The translations under genes were made by a program, and so were the position numbers. The notes beneath the pieces were generated by a model. It did not search any database. It was not told the DNA's origin and saw only the letters and a list, made by a program, of their open reading frames with translations. 64,000 nucleotides of DNA from Candidatus Gastranaerophilales bacterium (GTDB lineage: Bacteria; Cyanobacteriota; Vampirovibrionia; Gastranaerophilales; Gastranaerophilaceae). Positions 26,225 through 35,102 of this stretch are shown here, piece after piece (the stretch's first letter is position 1; each line of letters opens with the position of its first letter). Location of the stretch: NCBI GenBank assembly GCA_944323925.1, contig CALUUI010000002.1:124001-188000 (forward strand), given 5' to 3'.

Positions 26225-26826
26225 AACCAATCTATTAAGGCTTTTGATTCTCCAAAATCAATTTCATATCCTGCATTTTTTGCTTGATTTATTATAACTT
26301 CACGGCTGATATTGTATGCTTTAGGTTCAACAGAAATTCCGCTTTTTTCCCATTTTTCAGGTGAAATTGTGTTTGTTTCAGGGTCATATACCTCACTGTA
26401 ATTAAGCCCATCATTGACGCAGGCGGGCATTTTGTTGTGAGTTTTACCCTCATTATCTGTTGTATAAAATAATAATCCATGAGTTCGACATATTATTGCA
26501 CGATAATTATATATTGAGCAACGATTATTTATTAGAAATGGACATTCGTACAGATATTTTTCACCTTTAAATTCTTGTTTAGCTTTTTTTATCTCATCAG
26601 TTTTTAAGGCAATTTTCTCCTGTAATTCTTTAGAAAGATTTTTATATCCCGCTATCATATACATTAGCTCTATCTCAGATACAGGGTATTCACCAACTTG
26701 GCAGCAGGCGGCACAGCCTTCTTTACAGTGTATATATGGTTTTTGTATATTGAAAAATTTTTTAAGATACTTTTCTTCTATAAGATTTATGTATTCTGCA
26801 TATTTTTTTAGACTTTCTATTACCAT
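26221..26826 (-). CDS. YkgJ-type cysteine cluster protein
   Basis: The 201-residue protein has the spaced cysteines of the YkgJ/CxxCxxCC family: CKEGCAACCQ near 33-42, then CPFLINNRCSIYNYRAIICRTHG near 100-125. These proteins are thought to bind zinc or iron-sulfur; their role is unknown. The N-terminus is helical. The stop is TAG within CTAA, overlapping the rpe stop. It is divergent from lptC. Confidence 0.85.
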   Translation of the reverse strand: MVIESLKKYAEYINLIEEKYLKKFFNIQKPYIHCKEGCAACCQVGEYPVSEIELMYMIAGYKNLSKELQEKIALKTDEIKKAKQEFKGEKYLYECPFLINNRCSIYNYRAIICRTHGLLFYTTDNEGKTHNKMPACVNDGLNYSEVYDPETNTISPEKWEKSGISVEPKAYNISREVIINQAKNAGYEIDFGESKALIDWF

Positions 26827-26920
26827 AGCTTAACATTAACATATATTGGAGAGTTATACAAATATTTCATGTATTCGAATATTGATTACAAAAGGAAATA
26901 TTTGTGTAATAATATCAGAT

Positions 26921-27517
26921 ATGGATTTTAAGAAATATTTTGATAAATTTTTAAAACTTGATAAAAAGAAACAGGGGTATATAATAGGTTTTGTATTGTG
27001 TGCCGGTATTCTTTTTTGGGCATTTATCACAGCAGGAATATTAACAAGTGATTTTAACAGAAGCAATTTGAATAATGCAGCTGACAGGCAAGAAGTCAAA
27101 ACTCGCGGGCTTATTATTACAGAAACTAAAGATAATAAAAAATATTTCGAAATCTATGGTGAAACCGGGAATTATAATAATGCTGATAAAAAGGCAGAGC
27201 TAGATAATATAATTGGGAATTTTTATAAAGATAATGAAGTATCAATGAGTTTTTCATCTGTACACGGAACTTATGATGAGGTTGAAAAAACAATTATATT
27301 GAGAGAAAAAGTCTTTATAGTTATTCAAGATGGTACATCATTAAAGAGTGATGAGCTCATTTGGCAAGGTAATGACAAAGATATTTTAGCTAACGGAAAC
27401 GTCATAATTGAACGCAATGGTGAACTTAATGCAGTTGCAGAACATGCTATCATTTCGCCGGATTTTGATAAATTTAAGATAAAAGGTAAATCTGTAACAA
27501 AGATTTATGATAAATAA
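26921..27517 (+). CDS. lptC: LptC-like lipopolysaccharide transport protein
   Basis: The 198-residue protein has one N-terminal membrane helix (about 20-42) and a periplasmic beta-jellyroll region (KNKKYFEIYGETGNY, SSVHGTYDEVEKTIIL, LKSDELIWQGNDK, GNVIIERNGEL), the LptC pattern. It would connect the inner-membrane exporter to LptA. The ATG at 26921 gives the natural N-terminus; the reading frame extends upstream only from a TTG at 26846. No Shine-Dalgarno sequence is seen, and TAATAT (26910-26915) lies five bases before the ATG, suggesting a leaderless mRNA. The gene is followed by lptA after 12 nt. Confidence 0.85.
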   Translation: MDFKKYFDKFLKLDKKKQGYIIGFVLCAGILFWAFITAGILTSDFNRSNLNNAADRQEVKTRGLIITETKDNKKYFEIYGETGNYNNADKKAELDNIIGNFYKDNEVSMSFSSVHGTYDEVEKTIILREKVFIVIQDGTSLKSDELIWQGNDKDILANGNVIIERNGELNAVAEHAIISPDFDKFKIKGKSVTKIYDK

Positions 27518-27529
27518 TAAGGAGAAGTC

Positions 27530-28483
27530 ATGAAAAAGTTTATTCTTATATTAGCATTATTGATAACGGGATTAGGAGTTATAGCTGCTGATTTGGTTAT
27601 TGATTCCAAGACTCAAACTTATTCAGAAAAAGATAATAAAATCAAATTTGAAGGGAATGTTAATGTTCAGGTTGAAGATGTGAAAGTTGTTGGTGAACAA
27701 GCTGATGTTACCGTTTTACCAAACAAAAAACCTGATATTGTTACTTTTTATGATAAACCTTACGCTTATGAAGTTAAAACAAATAAAAAACGAGAGGTTA
27801 AGGCGAATATCCTTAAACTTTCATTAATAAATAAAACAATAAAGGCTCAAGGTGATAGTCAAACAATAGTAACAGACGGGAAGATTCCTATTGCTGTCAT
27901 TAACGCAGATGAGCAAGAGTATGATACAAAGAATAATATAATGGTTGCGACAGGCTCTGTAACAATAAAATATCGAGATATAGAAACATTTTCTGATAAG
28001 GCTATTCTTGTAACTAATAAAAATGGAGATTTGCAAAAAATTGATTTAGTTGGTAGAGCAGTATTAAAAGAAAAGCAAAATACTTCTTATGCGGATCATT
28101 TTATTTATTCGGCAGCAACAGAGGAACTAACTGCAATTGGTAATACAAAGTCTGTTTCGTTGTCAGATAAAGGTGGTACAATGACACTTAATGCTGATTA
28201 TCAGCATTATGACAGACGTAAAAATACATTTTTAGGCAGCGGAAATGTTGTTATTCATTACCAAGATTACATAGCAAAAGGTCCGAAGGTTGTTTTTTAC
28301 CCTGATTCTAAAACAGGAAAACCAAATGAAATGGTTATGGTAGGACGTTCTGTTATTACTCAAGGCGAACGTGATATTCATGCTGATAGTATTAAAATGA
28401 CTATGGATCCTAAGAATTTTGAAGCTGTCGGAAATGTTAGAACGGTTATTAGGAATGTTAATTCTTTAGATGATAGCAAATAA
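27530..28483 (+). CDS. lptA: Periplasmic LptA/OstA-like protein
   Basis: The 317-residue protein has a signal peptide (KKFILILALLITGLGVIAA) and repeated OstA beta-jellyroll units (KIKFEGNVNVQVEDVKVVGE, NIMVATGSVTIKYRDIETFS, NTFLGSGNVVIHYQDYIAKG). It is longer than E. coli LptA (185 residues), so it probably contains about twice the number of strands and could form a longer bridge by itself. It carries lipopolysaccharide across the periplasm. AAGGAGAAGTC precedes the start. It forms an operon with lptC and downstream genes. Confidence 0.88.
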   Translation: MKKFILILALLITGLGVIAADLVIDSKTQTYSEKDNKIKFEGNVNVQVEDVKVVGEQADVTVLPNKKPDIVTFYDKPYAYEVKTNKKREVKANILKLSLINKTIKAQGDSQTIVTDGKIPIAVINADEQEYDTKNNIMVATGSVTIKYRDIETFSDKAILVTNKNGDLQKIDLVGRAVLKEKQNTSYADHFIYSAATEELTAIGNTKSVSLSDKGGTMTLNADYQHYDRRKNTFLGSGNVVIHYQDYIAKGPKVVFYPDSKTGKPNEMVMVGRSVITQGERDIHADSIKMTMDPKNFEAVGNVRTVIRNVNSLDDSK

Positions 28484-28504
28484 TTGAGATATCGGAGAGA
28501 TAAA

Positions 28505-29272
28505 ATGTCTGAAAAAATAGATTTAGCTGTAAAATTATTCCACGAGAAAAAGTATAAAGAATGTATTGATGCGTTTAGTTCTGTTTTAGAAACAGAACCC
28601 GATAATGCAGATGTGTATAATAATATGGCTGTTGCATATTACAATTTGGGTGATATTGATAAAGCCGAAAAGTTTTTTATCAAATCTATAGAACTTGATC
28701 CGCAACTTGTTCAGCCATATATTAGCCTTTCTGATTTGTATTATAAAAAAGGTGACTTAGCGCATGCTATCGGAACATTAGAGCGTGGAAGTTACGAAAA
28801 TACTGAAAATATGCTGCTTGCTCATCTTCTTGCAAGAGTTTATATTGAGGATCAAAGATGGGATATGGCAATCGATGAATTGGAGAAAGTTCTTGCTGCC
28901 CAACCTGAAAATTATGATGCTTACTACGATATAGGCAGAGTTTATTTTGAACTCGGCGACTATGAAAGTGCGATTGCTAATTTTGAAAATGTTATTGAAT
29001 ATAAAGAAAATAACGAATTTTTATATTACTATCTTGCGCAAGCCTATGAGGGAAATAACGAAGTAGATAAAGCAATTTCAAATTATTTAAAAGCAATTGC
29101 TGTTAATGATAAATTTCATCAAGCGTATAAAAAAGTAGGTATAATGTTCCTTACAAGGAATGATTACGAAGATGCCTTAGAGTATTTTAATGATTATATA
29201 GGGTTTGATATCCCTCAAGAAGAAAAAGATAGTATTTCTAAATTAATCGAAAGAATAAAAGCTAAATTATGA
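28505..29272 (+). CDS. TPR-repeat protein
   Basis: The 255-residue protein consists almost wholly of tetratricopeptide repeats, about six to seven units (ADVYNNMAVAYYNLGDIDKA, VQPYISLSDLYYKKGDLAHA, YDAYYDIGRVYFELGDYESA). The ATG at 28505 is preferred because GGAGA lies seven bases upstream; a TTG at 28484 would add seven residues. There is no signal peptide, so it is cytoplasmic. The partner is unknown. The stop overlaps the dprA start in ATGA. Confidence 0.85.
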   Translation: MSEKIDLAVKLFHEKKYKECIDAFSSVLETEPDNADVYNNMAVAYYNLGDIDKAEKFFIKSIELDPQLVQPYISLSDLYYKKGDLAHAIGTLERGSYENTENMLLAHLLARVYIEDQRWDMAIDELEKVLAAQPENYDAYYDIGRVYFELGDYESAIANFENVIEYKENNEFLYYYLAQAYEGNNEVDKAISNYLKAIAVNDKFHQAYKKVGIMFLTRNDYEDALEYFNDYIGFDIPQEEKDSISKLIERIKAKL

Positions 29273-30357
29273 AATTAAAATATTGGATTGGTTTTTCCTC
29301 AATAGAGCAAATAGATTCAAGATTTATTCTTCAATTATATAATTATTTTGGAGATATAGAAAAAGCATATAGTTCTACAAGAGAAGAATTAAGTTCAATA
29401 GATGGATTAAGTGTAAAAAAGGCTGAAAATTTTTTAAGAGAGCGTCAAAAACTCAATTTAGATGAGGTTTATGAAAGTGTAGTATCTAGAGGAATAAAAT
29501 TTTTAACCTTTGAAGATGAAAACTATCCTCATAGATTAAGGGAAATATCTGATCCTCCAGCTGTGTTGTATTACAAAGGTGATTTATCAAAATGTAATTT
29601 AGAGCGAGCAGTTGGAGTAGTTGGTGCAAGGCGTTGTACCGTAAACGGTAAGGAGTCTGTAAAGAAGATTATTAAAGAGCTTGCAGGAACAGATATCTGT
29701 ATCGTATCAGGTCTTGCTACGGGAATAGATTCTACGGCACATTTGGCAGCGCTTGATAACGGAATAAAAACCGTTGGTGTCATTGCAAGTGGTTTTGACT
29801 ATGTTTATCCAAGCTCAAATGAAAAGCTCTATGAGCGAATAATAAATAATGGCGGGGTAATTTTTACCGAGTATTATCCGACATTTGAACCGCTAAAATT
29901 CCGTTTTCCGCAACGAAACAGGATAGTTTCAGGGATTTCCAAGGGTGTTGTGGTTGTAGAGGCTGCAATGAAAAGTGGCGCATTAATTACAGCTAATCTT
30001 ACTCTGGAGCAAGGCAGAGAGTTAATGTGTATCCCTGGGTCTATTATGAATCCAAATACTGAAGGGATTTTTAAATTAATTAAGGACGGTGCAACAATAG
30101 TTACTTCCGGAAATGATGTTTTAAGTGCTCTCGATTGGGAAATTTTACCCATAAAACAGACTTCAATATTTGAGCAGGATAATTTGAGCATTGACGAGAA
30201 AAAAATTCTATATACAATAAATATAGAGCCTAAAACGTTTGATGAAATACAGGCCGAAACAAAGTTAGAAACTGAGAGGCTTTTGGTATTACTAACCAAA
30301 ATGGAGTTAAATACCTTAATTGAGCAGACCTCAGATAACAGGTATAAAAAAGGATGA
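29269..30357 (+). CDS. dprA: DNA-processing protein DprA
   Basis: The 362-residue protein protects incoming single-stranded DNA and loads RecA during natural transformation. It has a helix-hairpin-helix-like N-terminus (LSSIDGLSVKKAENFL), a Rossmann core (VGVVGARRCTVNG, SGLATGIDSTAHLAAL, VIASGFDYVYPSSN, FPQRNRIVSGISKGVVVVEA, SGALITANLTLEQGRELMCI, PGSIMNPNTEG) and a C-terminal winged helix (DEIQAETKLETERLLVLLTKM). With the pilus genes and recA it supports possible competence. It overlaps its neighbours by 4 nt on both sides. Confidence 0.95.
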   Translation: MKLKYWIGFSSIEQIDSRFILQLYNYFGDIEKAYSSTREELSSIDGLSVKKAENFLRERQKLNLDEVYESVVSRGIKFLTFEDENYPHRLREISDPPAVLYYKGDLSKCNLERAVGVVGARRCTVNGKESVKKIIKELAGTDICIVSGLATGIDSTAHLAALDNGIKTVGVIASGFDYVYPSSNEKLYERIINNGGVIFTEYYPTFEPLKFRFPQRNRIVSGISKGVVVVEAAMKSGALITANLTLEQGRELMCIPGSIMNPNTEGIFKLIKDGATIVTSGNDVLSALDWEILPIKQTSIFEQDNLSIDEKKILYTINIEPKTFDEIQAETKLETERLLVLLTKMELNTLIEQTSDNRYKKG

Positions 30358-32615
30358 GTCAGGTAAAAGAGAAAAAACAAGAACGAGCATTGGTGATAGT
30401 AGAGTCACCTGCAAAATCCAAGACCATTAAGAAAATTCTTGGTAATAGCTTTCAGATAGAAGCAAGTTACGGACATATTAGGAACTTGCCTGATAATGTT
30501 TTGGGTTTTGATGTTAACAAAGGTTTTGAACCAACTTATGTAATAATTCCTGAAAAGAAAAAAGTAGTAACCAAGTTAAACGAGCTTGCGCCAAAATTTG
30601 ATAAAATATACCTAGCATCCGACCCTGACCGTGAGGGAGAAGCAATTGCTTGGCATGTCCGTCAGGTTCTAAAAGTTGATGATAACAAGGTTTTTAGAAT
30701 AGAGTTTAATGAAATTACACCTAAAGCTGTTAAACACGCTATAGAAAACTATCGCCAAATCGATATGGATAAAGTAAAAGCGCAACAGACAAGACAAATT
30801 CTTGATAAACTTGTTGGTTATAAATTATCACCTGTTTTGTGGAAACAGCTTGGGAATTATCATTTATCAGCAGGTAGAGTTCAATCTGTTGCCTTAAGGA
30901 TGATTTGCGAGCGTGAAGAAGAAATTGAAAACTTCGTACCTCAAGAATATTGGTCAGTGCATGCTAATCTTGAAAAAGAAGGTAAAATCTTTGAGGCTGA
31001 ACTCACCAAGTGCAAAGGTAAAAAAATCGAGATAAAGACTGGTGATGAGGCGGAGAAAATTAAATCAGAACTCTTGTCACCTAATATGAAATATATAGTT
31101 GATAAGGTAACAGACAGACAATCACAACGTAAGCCTACTGCTCCGTTTATAACATCAACTCTACAACGTGAGGCAAGTTCAAAATTGGGCTTTGGTGTTT
31201 CTAAAACAATGCAGGTTGCTCAAAAATTGTATGAAGGTATTGAGCTTGGCGAAGGTGCTGTTGGTCTTATAACATATATGAGAACCGATTCTACCAGAAT
31301 TTCTGATGATGCAAGGGATGCGGCAAAAGATTTTATCTTGAAAAATTATGGTGAAAAGTATTATCCTGAAAAGCCTAATGTTTACCAAAAAGGTAAACAA
31401 AACGTACAGGATGCCCACGAAGCTATCAGACCATCTTATCCAGAAAGAACACCGGATAGTATTAAGCAATATCTTACAAGTGAACAGTACAGGTTGTATA
31501 AGTTAATCTGGAACAAGTTTATGTCATCCCAAATGACACCTGCAAATATTGCCAATAGAACAGTTGAAATTAAAGCAGGCGATTATACTTTTAAGACAGG
31601 TACAAGTAAGGTTACGTTTGATGGATTTTTAAAACTCTATAATGAATCGGATGATGAGGAAAAAGAAGTTAAAATCCCTGATTTAAACAAAGATGATGAG
31701 CTTAGCTGTAAAGAGATTATTCCAAAACAACACTTTACACAACCACCGCCAAGATATAACGAAGCATCTTTGGTTAAGGCGCTTGAAGAATACGGAATCG
31801 GACGTCCGTCTACTTATGCTACTATTATTACTGTTATTCAAACAAGAAAGTATGTTGAGAAAGTAGAAAAAGCGCTTAAACCAACCGTACTTGGCAGAAC
31901 CGTTTCAAAACAGTTGTGTTCACAGTTCGCAGATATTATGGATTACAAGTTTACGGCAGGCATGGAAGAAAAACTTGATAAAATAGCGGAACAAAAACTT
32001 GTTTGGAACCAAGTTTTGAGCGATTTTTACACCCCATTTATGAATGAAGTAAATGCTGTTATGAAAACCGCTCAAAAAATAAACATTGAAAGTGACGTTG
32101 TCTGCCCTAATTGCGGGAAGAAAATGCTTGTTAAAACCAGCAGATTTGGTTCGCAATTCTTGGGCTGCTCAGGGTATCCCGAATGCAAAACAATCCTACC
32201 TCTCAATTCTGAAGGTGAAGTTAAACAGCCTGATGCAGAAGTTAAGGTTGATGAGAAATGCGAAAAATGTAATGGCGATATGGTTTTAAAAACAGGACCT
32301 TATGGAAAATACCTTGAGTGTGTAGAGTGTAAGAACAGAAAGAAATATATAGTTTCAACAGGCGTAAAATGTCCTAAATGCGGGCAAGGCGAAATTATCG
32401 AAAAGAAATCAAAGTACGGTAAAGTATTTTATGGTTGTAACAAGTATCCTGAATGTGATTTTGCGCTCTGGGATGCACCGACAGGCGATAAATGCCCTAA
32501 GTGCGGTGAATTGCTTGTCAAAAAAGTCGGAAAAACCGGCGAAAAGATTGTTTGCTCAAACAGAAAATGCGATTACAAATTGGAAGTTGATTCATCTGAA
32601 GGCAATCAAGAATAA
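30354..32615 (+). CDS. topA: DNA topoisomerase I
   Basis: The 753-residue type IA topoisomerase relaxes negative supercoils. The Toprim domain shows VIVESPAKSKTIKKILG and the acidic SDPDREGEAIAWH. The catalytic Tyr is in TYMRTDSTRIS near residue 305. The C-terminus has four zinc ribbons of the form CxxC ... C-x4/5-C (CPNCGKK, CEKCNGD, CPKCGQG, CPKCGEL), the last three being shorter. It overlaps dprA by 4 nt, closing the lptC-to-topA run. No terminator is clear after it. Confidence 0.97.
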   Translation: MSQVKEKKQERALVIVESPAKSKTIKKILGNSFQIEASYGHIRNLPDNVLGFDVNKGFEPTYVIIPEKKKVVTKLNELAPKFDKIYLASDPDREGEAIAWHVRQVLKVDDNKVFRIEFNEITPKAVKHAIENYRQIDMDKVKAQQTRQILDKLVGYKLSPVLWKQLGNYHLSAGRVQSVALRMICEREEEIENFVPQEYWSVHANLEKEGKIFEAELTKCKGKKIEIKTGDEAEKIKSELLSPNMKYIVDKVTDRQSQRKPTAPFITSTLQREASSKLGFGVSKTMQVAQKLYEGIELGEGAVGLITYMRTDSTRISDDARDAAKDFILKNYGEKYYPEKPNVYQKGKQNVQDAHEAIRPSYPERTPDSIKQYLTSEQYRLYKLIWNKFMSSQMTPANIANRTVEIKAGDYTFKTGTSKVTFDGFLKLYNESDDEEKEVKIPDLNKDDELSCKEIIPKQHFTQPPPRYNEASLVKALEEYGIGRPSTYATIITVIQTRKYVEKVEKALKPTVLGRTVSKQLCSQFADIMDYKFTAGMEEKLDKIAEQKLVWNQVLSDFYTPFMNEVNAVMKTAQKINIESDVVCPNCGKKMLVKTSRFGSQFLGCSGYPECKTILPLNSEGEVKQPDAEVKVDEKCEKCNGDMVLKTGPYGKYLECVECKNRKKYIVSTGVKCPKCGQGEIIEKKSKYGKVFYGCNKYPECDFALWDAPTGDKCPKCGELLVKKVGKTGEKIVCSNRKCDYKLEVDSSEGNQE

Positions 32616-32690
32616 TTCTAACCTATAGCTCCTTTAATTATCTACGATTGCTTCAATTTGTTTCTTTTATCTAACTCTTGTACTCTGATT

Positions 32691-32909
32691 TTATTCAAAA
32701 AAACTTTTTACAGGAACATCAAAATATTCAGCTATCTCAATTAATTTCTTCAAGCTAATATATCTTTCAAATCTTTCTACGTGACCTATAAATTTACTAT
32801 TAACATTTAATATTTCAGACAATTTCTCTTGAGAAATATGTTTTGCTTGTCTATATTTCTTTATATTCTTACCAATAGTTATATATGTTTCTTCTTGAAT
32901 ACTTGACAT
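32691..32909 (-). CDS. Small XRE-family helix-turn-helix regulator
   Basis: The 72-residue protein is a single Cro/CI-type helix-turn-helix (IGKNIKKYRQAKHISQEKLSE, then ILNVNSKFIGHVERFERYIS, then LKKLIEIAEYFDVPVKSFF). Such small proteins are typically DNA-binding regulators of themselves or neighbours. No partner gene of a toxin, phage or restriction type is next to it. No Shine-Dalgarno sequence is seen before the ATG. Confidence 0.85.
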   Translation of the reverse strand: MSSIQEETYITIGKNIKKYRQAKHISQEKLSEILNVNSKFIGHVERFERYISLKKLIEIAEYFDVPVKSFFE

Positions 32910-33039
32910 AATATAATATTTTAATTACTATACCATATAAGCACTACTGCTATAAAAGCACTATTTTATCAAAATGTATTTAACAAATTAATTCTAAGTC
33001 AGTGTGATATTATTATATTAATTGAAAGGAGTATTGGTT

Positions 33040-33258
33040 GTGGAAGAAGATAGAGATTATATAATGAGAAAGGTTCAAAAGATGGTGATAGAGTCGTCGA
33101 ATGTAAAGCATTTGTCAAAGGTTTTGGAGGCAATAATAAATAACGGAACTGGAAATATAAGTGCGACGAGTATAGCGACATTGTCAGGTGTATTAACCCG
33201 TTCAGCGTGTGCCTTGTCAAACCAGATAAATAATTTATGTTTGAGATTGGAAAAGTAG
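33040..33258 (+). CDS. Small unknown protein, 72 residues
   Basis: The protein starts MEEDRDYIMRKVQKMVIESS from a GTG, with GAAAGGAG eight bases upstream; upstream in-frame starts lack a site. It is helical and contains SATSIATLSGVLTRSACALS. No family is recognised. It precedes a block of palindromic repeats, so it could be a remnant, but it has a good translation start. Confidence 0.5.
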   Translation: MEEDRDYIMRKVQKMVIESSNVKHLSKVLEAIINNGTGNISATSIATLSGVLTRSACALSNQINNLCLRLEK

Positions 33259-33347
33259 GAAAAATAAATATATTTCATATATGGAGATGTGTGCTTCCTC
33301 AATTTTGTACTTGGAGTCCAAATAAACTCCACAAGATATTTTTATTT

Positions 33348-33503
33348 ACTGCTCCCCACCCTAACCCTCCCCAAGCCGGGGAGGGAACAAAAAACATCAC
33401 TCGTTCCCCTGAACCCTCATTTTTTCCCCCCCCTTCCCCTGCGCCGCCCTTTCACTCTCCCCCTTCCCCTATCAGGGGAAGGTTGGGATGGGGAGTAACC
33501 CGC
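33348..33503. repeat. GC-rich dispersed palindromic repeats (block 1)
   Basis: CTCCCCACCCTAACCCTCCCC followed by AAGCCGGGGAGGGAAC (33352-33388) contains the stem CCCTCCCC/GGGGAGGG. Degenerate C-rich copies follow, then an inverted relative with the stem CCTTCCCCT/AGGGGAAGG (33462-33482) and the mirrored flank GTTGGGATGGGGAG. GC content here far exceeds the surroundings. An identical unit lies at 33748-33784. The pattern is that of REP-like mobile repeats found in many bacterial genomes. Confidence 0.8.
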
Positions 33504-33563
33504 AAGGGATTTATTAATAAAAATATTTATACAGGGGGCTGTGCGCCCCATTGACCCCCGCAT

Positions 33564-33607
33564 CAAGGTTCTTTCTTTTTGTTGCGATGCAAAAAGAAAG
33601 AACCTTG
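33564..33607. repeat. Perfect 18-bp inverted repeat
   Basis: CAAGGTTCTTTCTTTTTG (33564-33581) and its exact complement CAAAAAGAAAGAACCTTG (33590-33607) flank an eight-base loop. It lacks a T tract suited to a terminator and sits between GC-rich repeats, so it is probably another dispersed element. Confidence 0.8.
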
Positions 33608-33636
33608 AAGAAGAAAGAAAAACACGCAGATTAAAA

Positions 33637-33721
33637 ACAATCACTAAGCTCAACCTGGAGCCGTGTAAACTCGCTTCGCTCAAACAGTACACGGCATGTT
33701 GCCGTTTCGCTAAGTGATTGT
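33637..33721. repeat. Compound palindrome of 85 bp
   Basis: The ends ACAATCACTAAGC and GCTAAGTGATTGT pair with one mismatch. Inside is the stem CCGTGTA/TACACGG around AACTCGCTTCGCTCAAACAG, a motif I recall from dispersed repeats in unrelated bacteria. The nested stems resemble a REP/BIME-type or small non-autonomous element. No ORF is present. Confidence 0.65.
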
Positions 33722-33747
33722 AGTTGCTTTGCTTTCACATTTACCTC

Positions 33748-33784
33748 CTCCCCACCCTAACCCTCCCCAAGCCGGGGAGGGAAC
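33748..33784. repeat. Second copy of the GC-rich palindromic repeat
   Basis: This 37-nt unit is identical to 33352-33388, in the same orientation, and lies just before the pgk terminator. Confidence 0.85.
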
Positions 33785-33794
33785 ACAAAATAAA

Positions 33795-33830
33795 CAAAAA
33801 ACTCCGAGGAGCTATTCCTCGGAGTTTTTA
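33795..33830 (-). terminator. Intrinsic terminator of pgk
   Basis: The ten-base stem ACTCCGAGGA/TCCTCGGAGT has the loop GCTAT and T runs on both strands. It lies about 16 nt after the pgk stop on the minus strand. Confidence 0.9.
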
Positions 33831-33845
33831 ATCAATTATACAGAC

Positions 33846-35042
33846 TTATTTGTCGTCTAAAGCTGCAACGCCCGGAAGAACTTTTCCTTCAATAAATTCA
33901 AGAGAAGCTCCGCCGCCTGTTGAAACGTGAGAGAAGTCTTCTGCTTTGCAGAATTTTTTAGCTGCAGAAACAGAATCACCGCCGCCGATAACAGAGGTTG
34001 CACCGTTCTTTGTTGCTTCAACGATTGCAGCAAGAACAGCTTTTGTACCTTCTGCAAATGCAGGATTTTCAAACGCACCAACTGGGCCATTCATCAAAAT
34101 TGTTTTTGATGATTTAATAACGTCAGCAAATGCTTTTCTTGAATCCGGACCTGCATCTACACCCTCAAATCCGTCAGGAATTTCATTTATTTTAACAAAT
34201 TTGTTTGTTCCGTTTCCTGAAAAATCGTCTGTAACAAGTACATCAGTTGCCATTACAAGTTTAACGCCTTTATCAGCTGCTTTCTTTTCTATAGCTTTTG
34301 CTACTTCAAGTTGGTCATCTTCACAGATTGAGTTTCCGATTTTGCCGCCATTTGCTTTAACAAATGTATATGCCATACCGCCGCCGATAATTAGGTTATC
34401 TACTTTATCAATTAAGTTTTCAAGAACACCAATTTTTGAAGATACCTTTGCTCCGCCTACAACTGCTGTAAATGGTCTTACAGGATTATCAAGTGCTTCT
34501 GATAAGCATCTGATTTCTTTTTCCATCAATAACCCTGATACTGCAGGCTTGAGGATTTTAGCTAATTTTGCTGTAGAAGTATGATTTCTGTGCGCTGCAC
34601 CAAATGCATCATTTACATAAAAATCACCCAATTTTGCTAATTCTTCAGCAAATGTCATATCATCATCTTTTGCTTCTTCTGCCTTGTAGAATCTGATATT
34701 TTCAAGTAATGCGATTTGTCCGTCTTTTAATTTAGCTACATATTCTGATGCTTCTTCTACTGATGGAATGAACATAATTTCTTCGCCAAATACTTTTGAC
34801 ATATATTTTGCAACAGGTGCGAGTGTGAATTCCATGTTCTTTTCACCCTTTGGTCTGCCTAAGTGTGCCATTAAAACAATTTTTGCACCTTTATCTTTTA
34901 AATATTTTACTGTAGGTACGATAGCTTGAATTCTTGTATCGTCTGTTACGTTCTTGTCTGCATCCAATGGTACGTTTACATCAACTCTTATTAGAGCTGT
35001 TTTACCTTGAATGTCGCCTAAATCTTTGATTGATTTTTTCAT
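33846..35042 (-). CDS. pgk: Phosphoglycerate kinase
   Basis: The 398-residue glycolytic enzyme transfers phosphate from 1,3-bisphosphoglycerate to ADP. Family motifs are present: ALIRVDVNVPLD, VLMAHLGRPKG, DAFGAAHRNHTSTA, VVGGAKVSSKIGVLENL, MNGPVGAFE and SVIGGGDSVSAA with STGGGASLEF. AAAGGGAGA precedes the ATG. It stands alone with its own terminator. A large ORF on the opposite strand (33946-34584) is an antisense shadow. Confidence 0.98.
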   Translation of the reverse strand: MKKSIKDLGDIQGKTALIRVDVNVPLDADKNVTDDTRIQAIVPTVKYLKDKGAKIVLMAHLGRPKGEKNMEFTLAPVAKYMSKVFGEEIMFIPSVEEASEYVAKLKDGQIALLENIRFYKAEEAKDDDMTFAEELAKLGDFYVNDAFGAAHRNHTSTAKLAKILKPAVSGLLMEKEIRCLSEALDNPVRPFTAVVGGAKVSSKIGVLENLIDKVDNLIIGGGMAYTFVKANGGKIGNSICEDDQLEVAKAIEKKAADKGVKLVMATDVLVTDDFSGNGTNKFVKINEIPDGFEGVDAGPDSRKAFADVIKSSKTILMNGPVGAFENPAFAEGTKAVLAAIVEATKNGATSVIGGGDSVSAAKKFCKAEDFSHVSTGGGASLEFIEGKVLPGVAALDDK

Positions 35043-35102
35043 GGTAATCTCCCTTTCTTTTTATAACGCTATTATACCATGAATAAAATCTGTTTATATA
35101 TA

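Noticed and set aside
33237-33554. ORF rich in Pro/Ser on the plus strand
   Set aside because: It is translation of the GC-rich palindromic repeats; other frames of the same repeats are equally open.
33946-34584. 212-codon plus-strand ORF
   Set aside because: It is antisense to pgk, which has full family motifs, and it has no start site.
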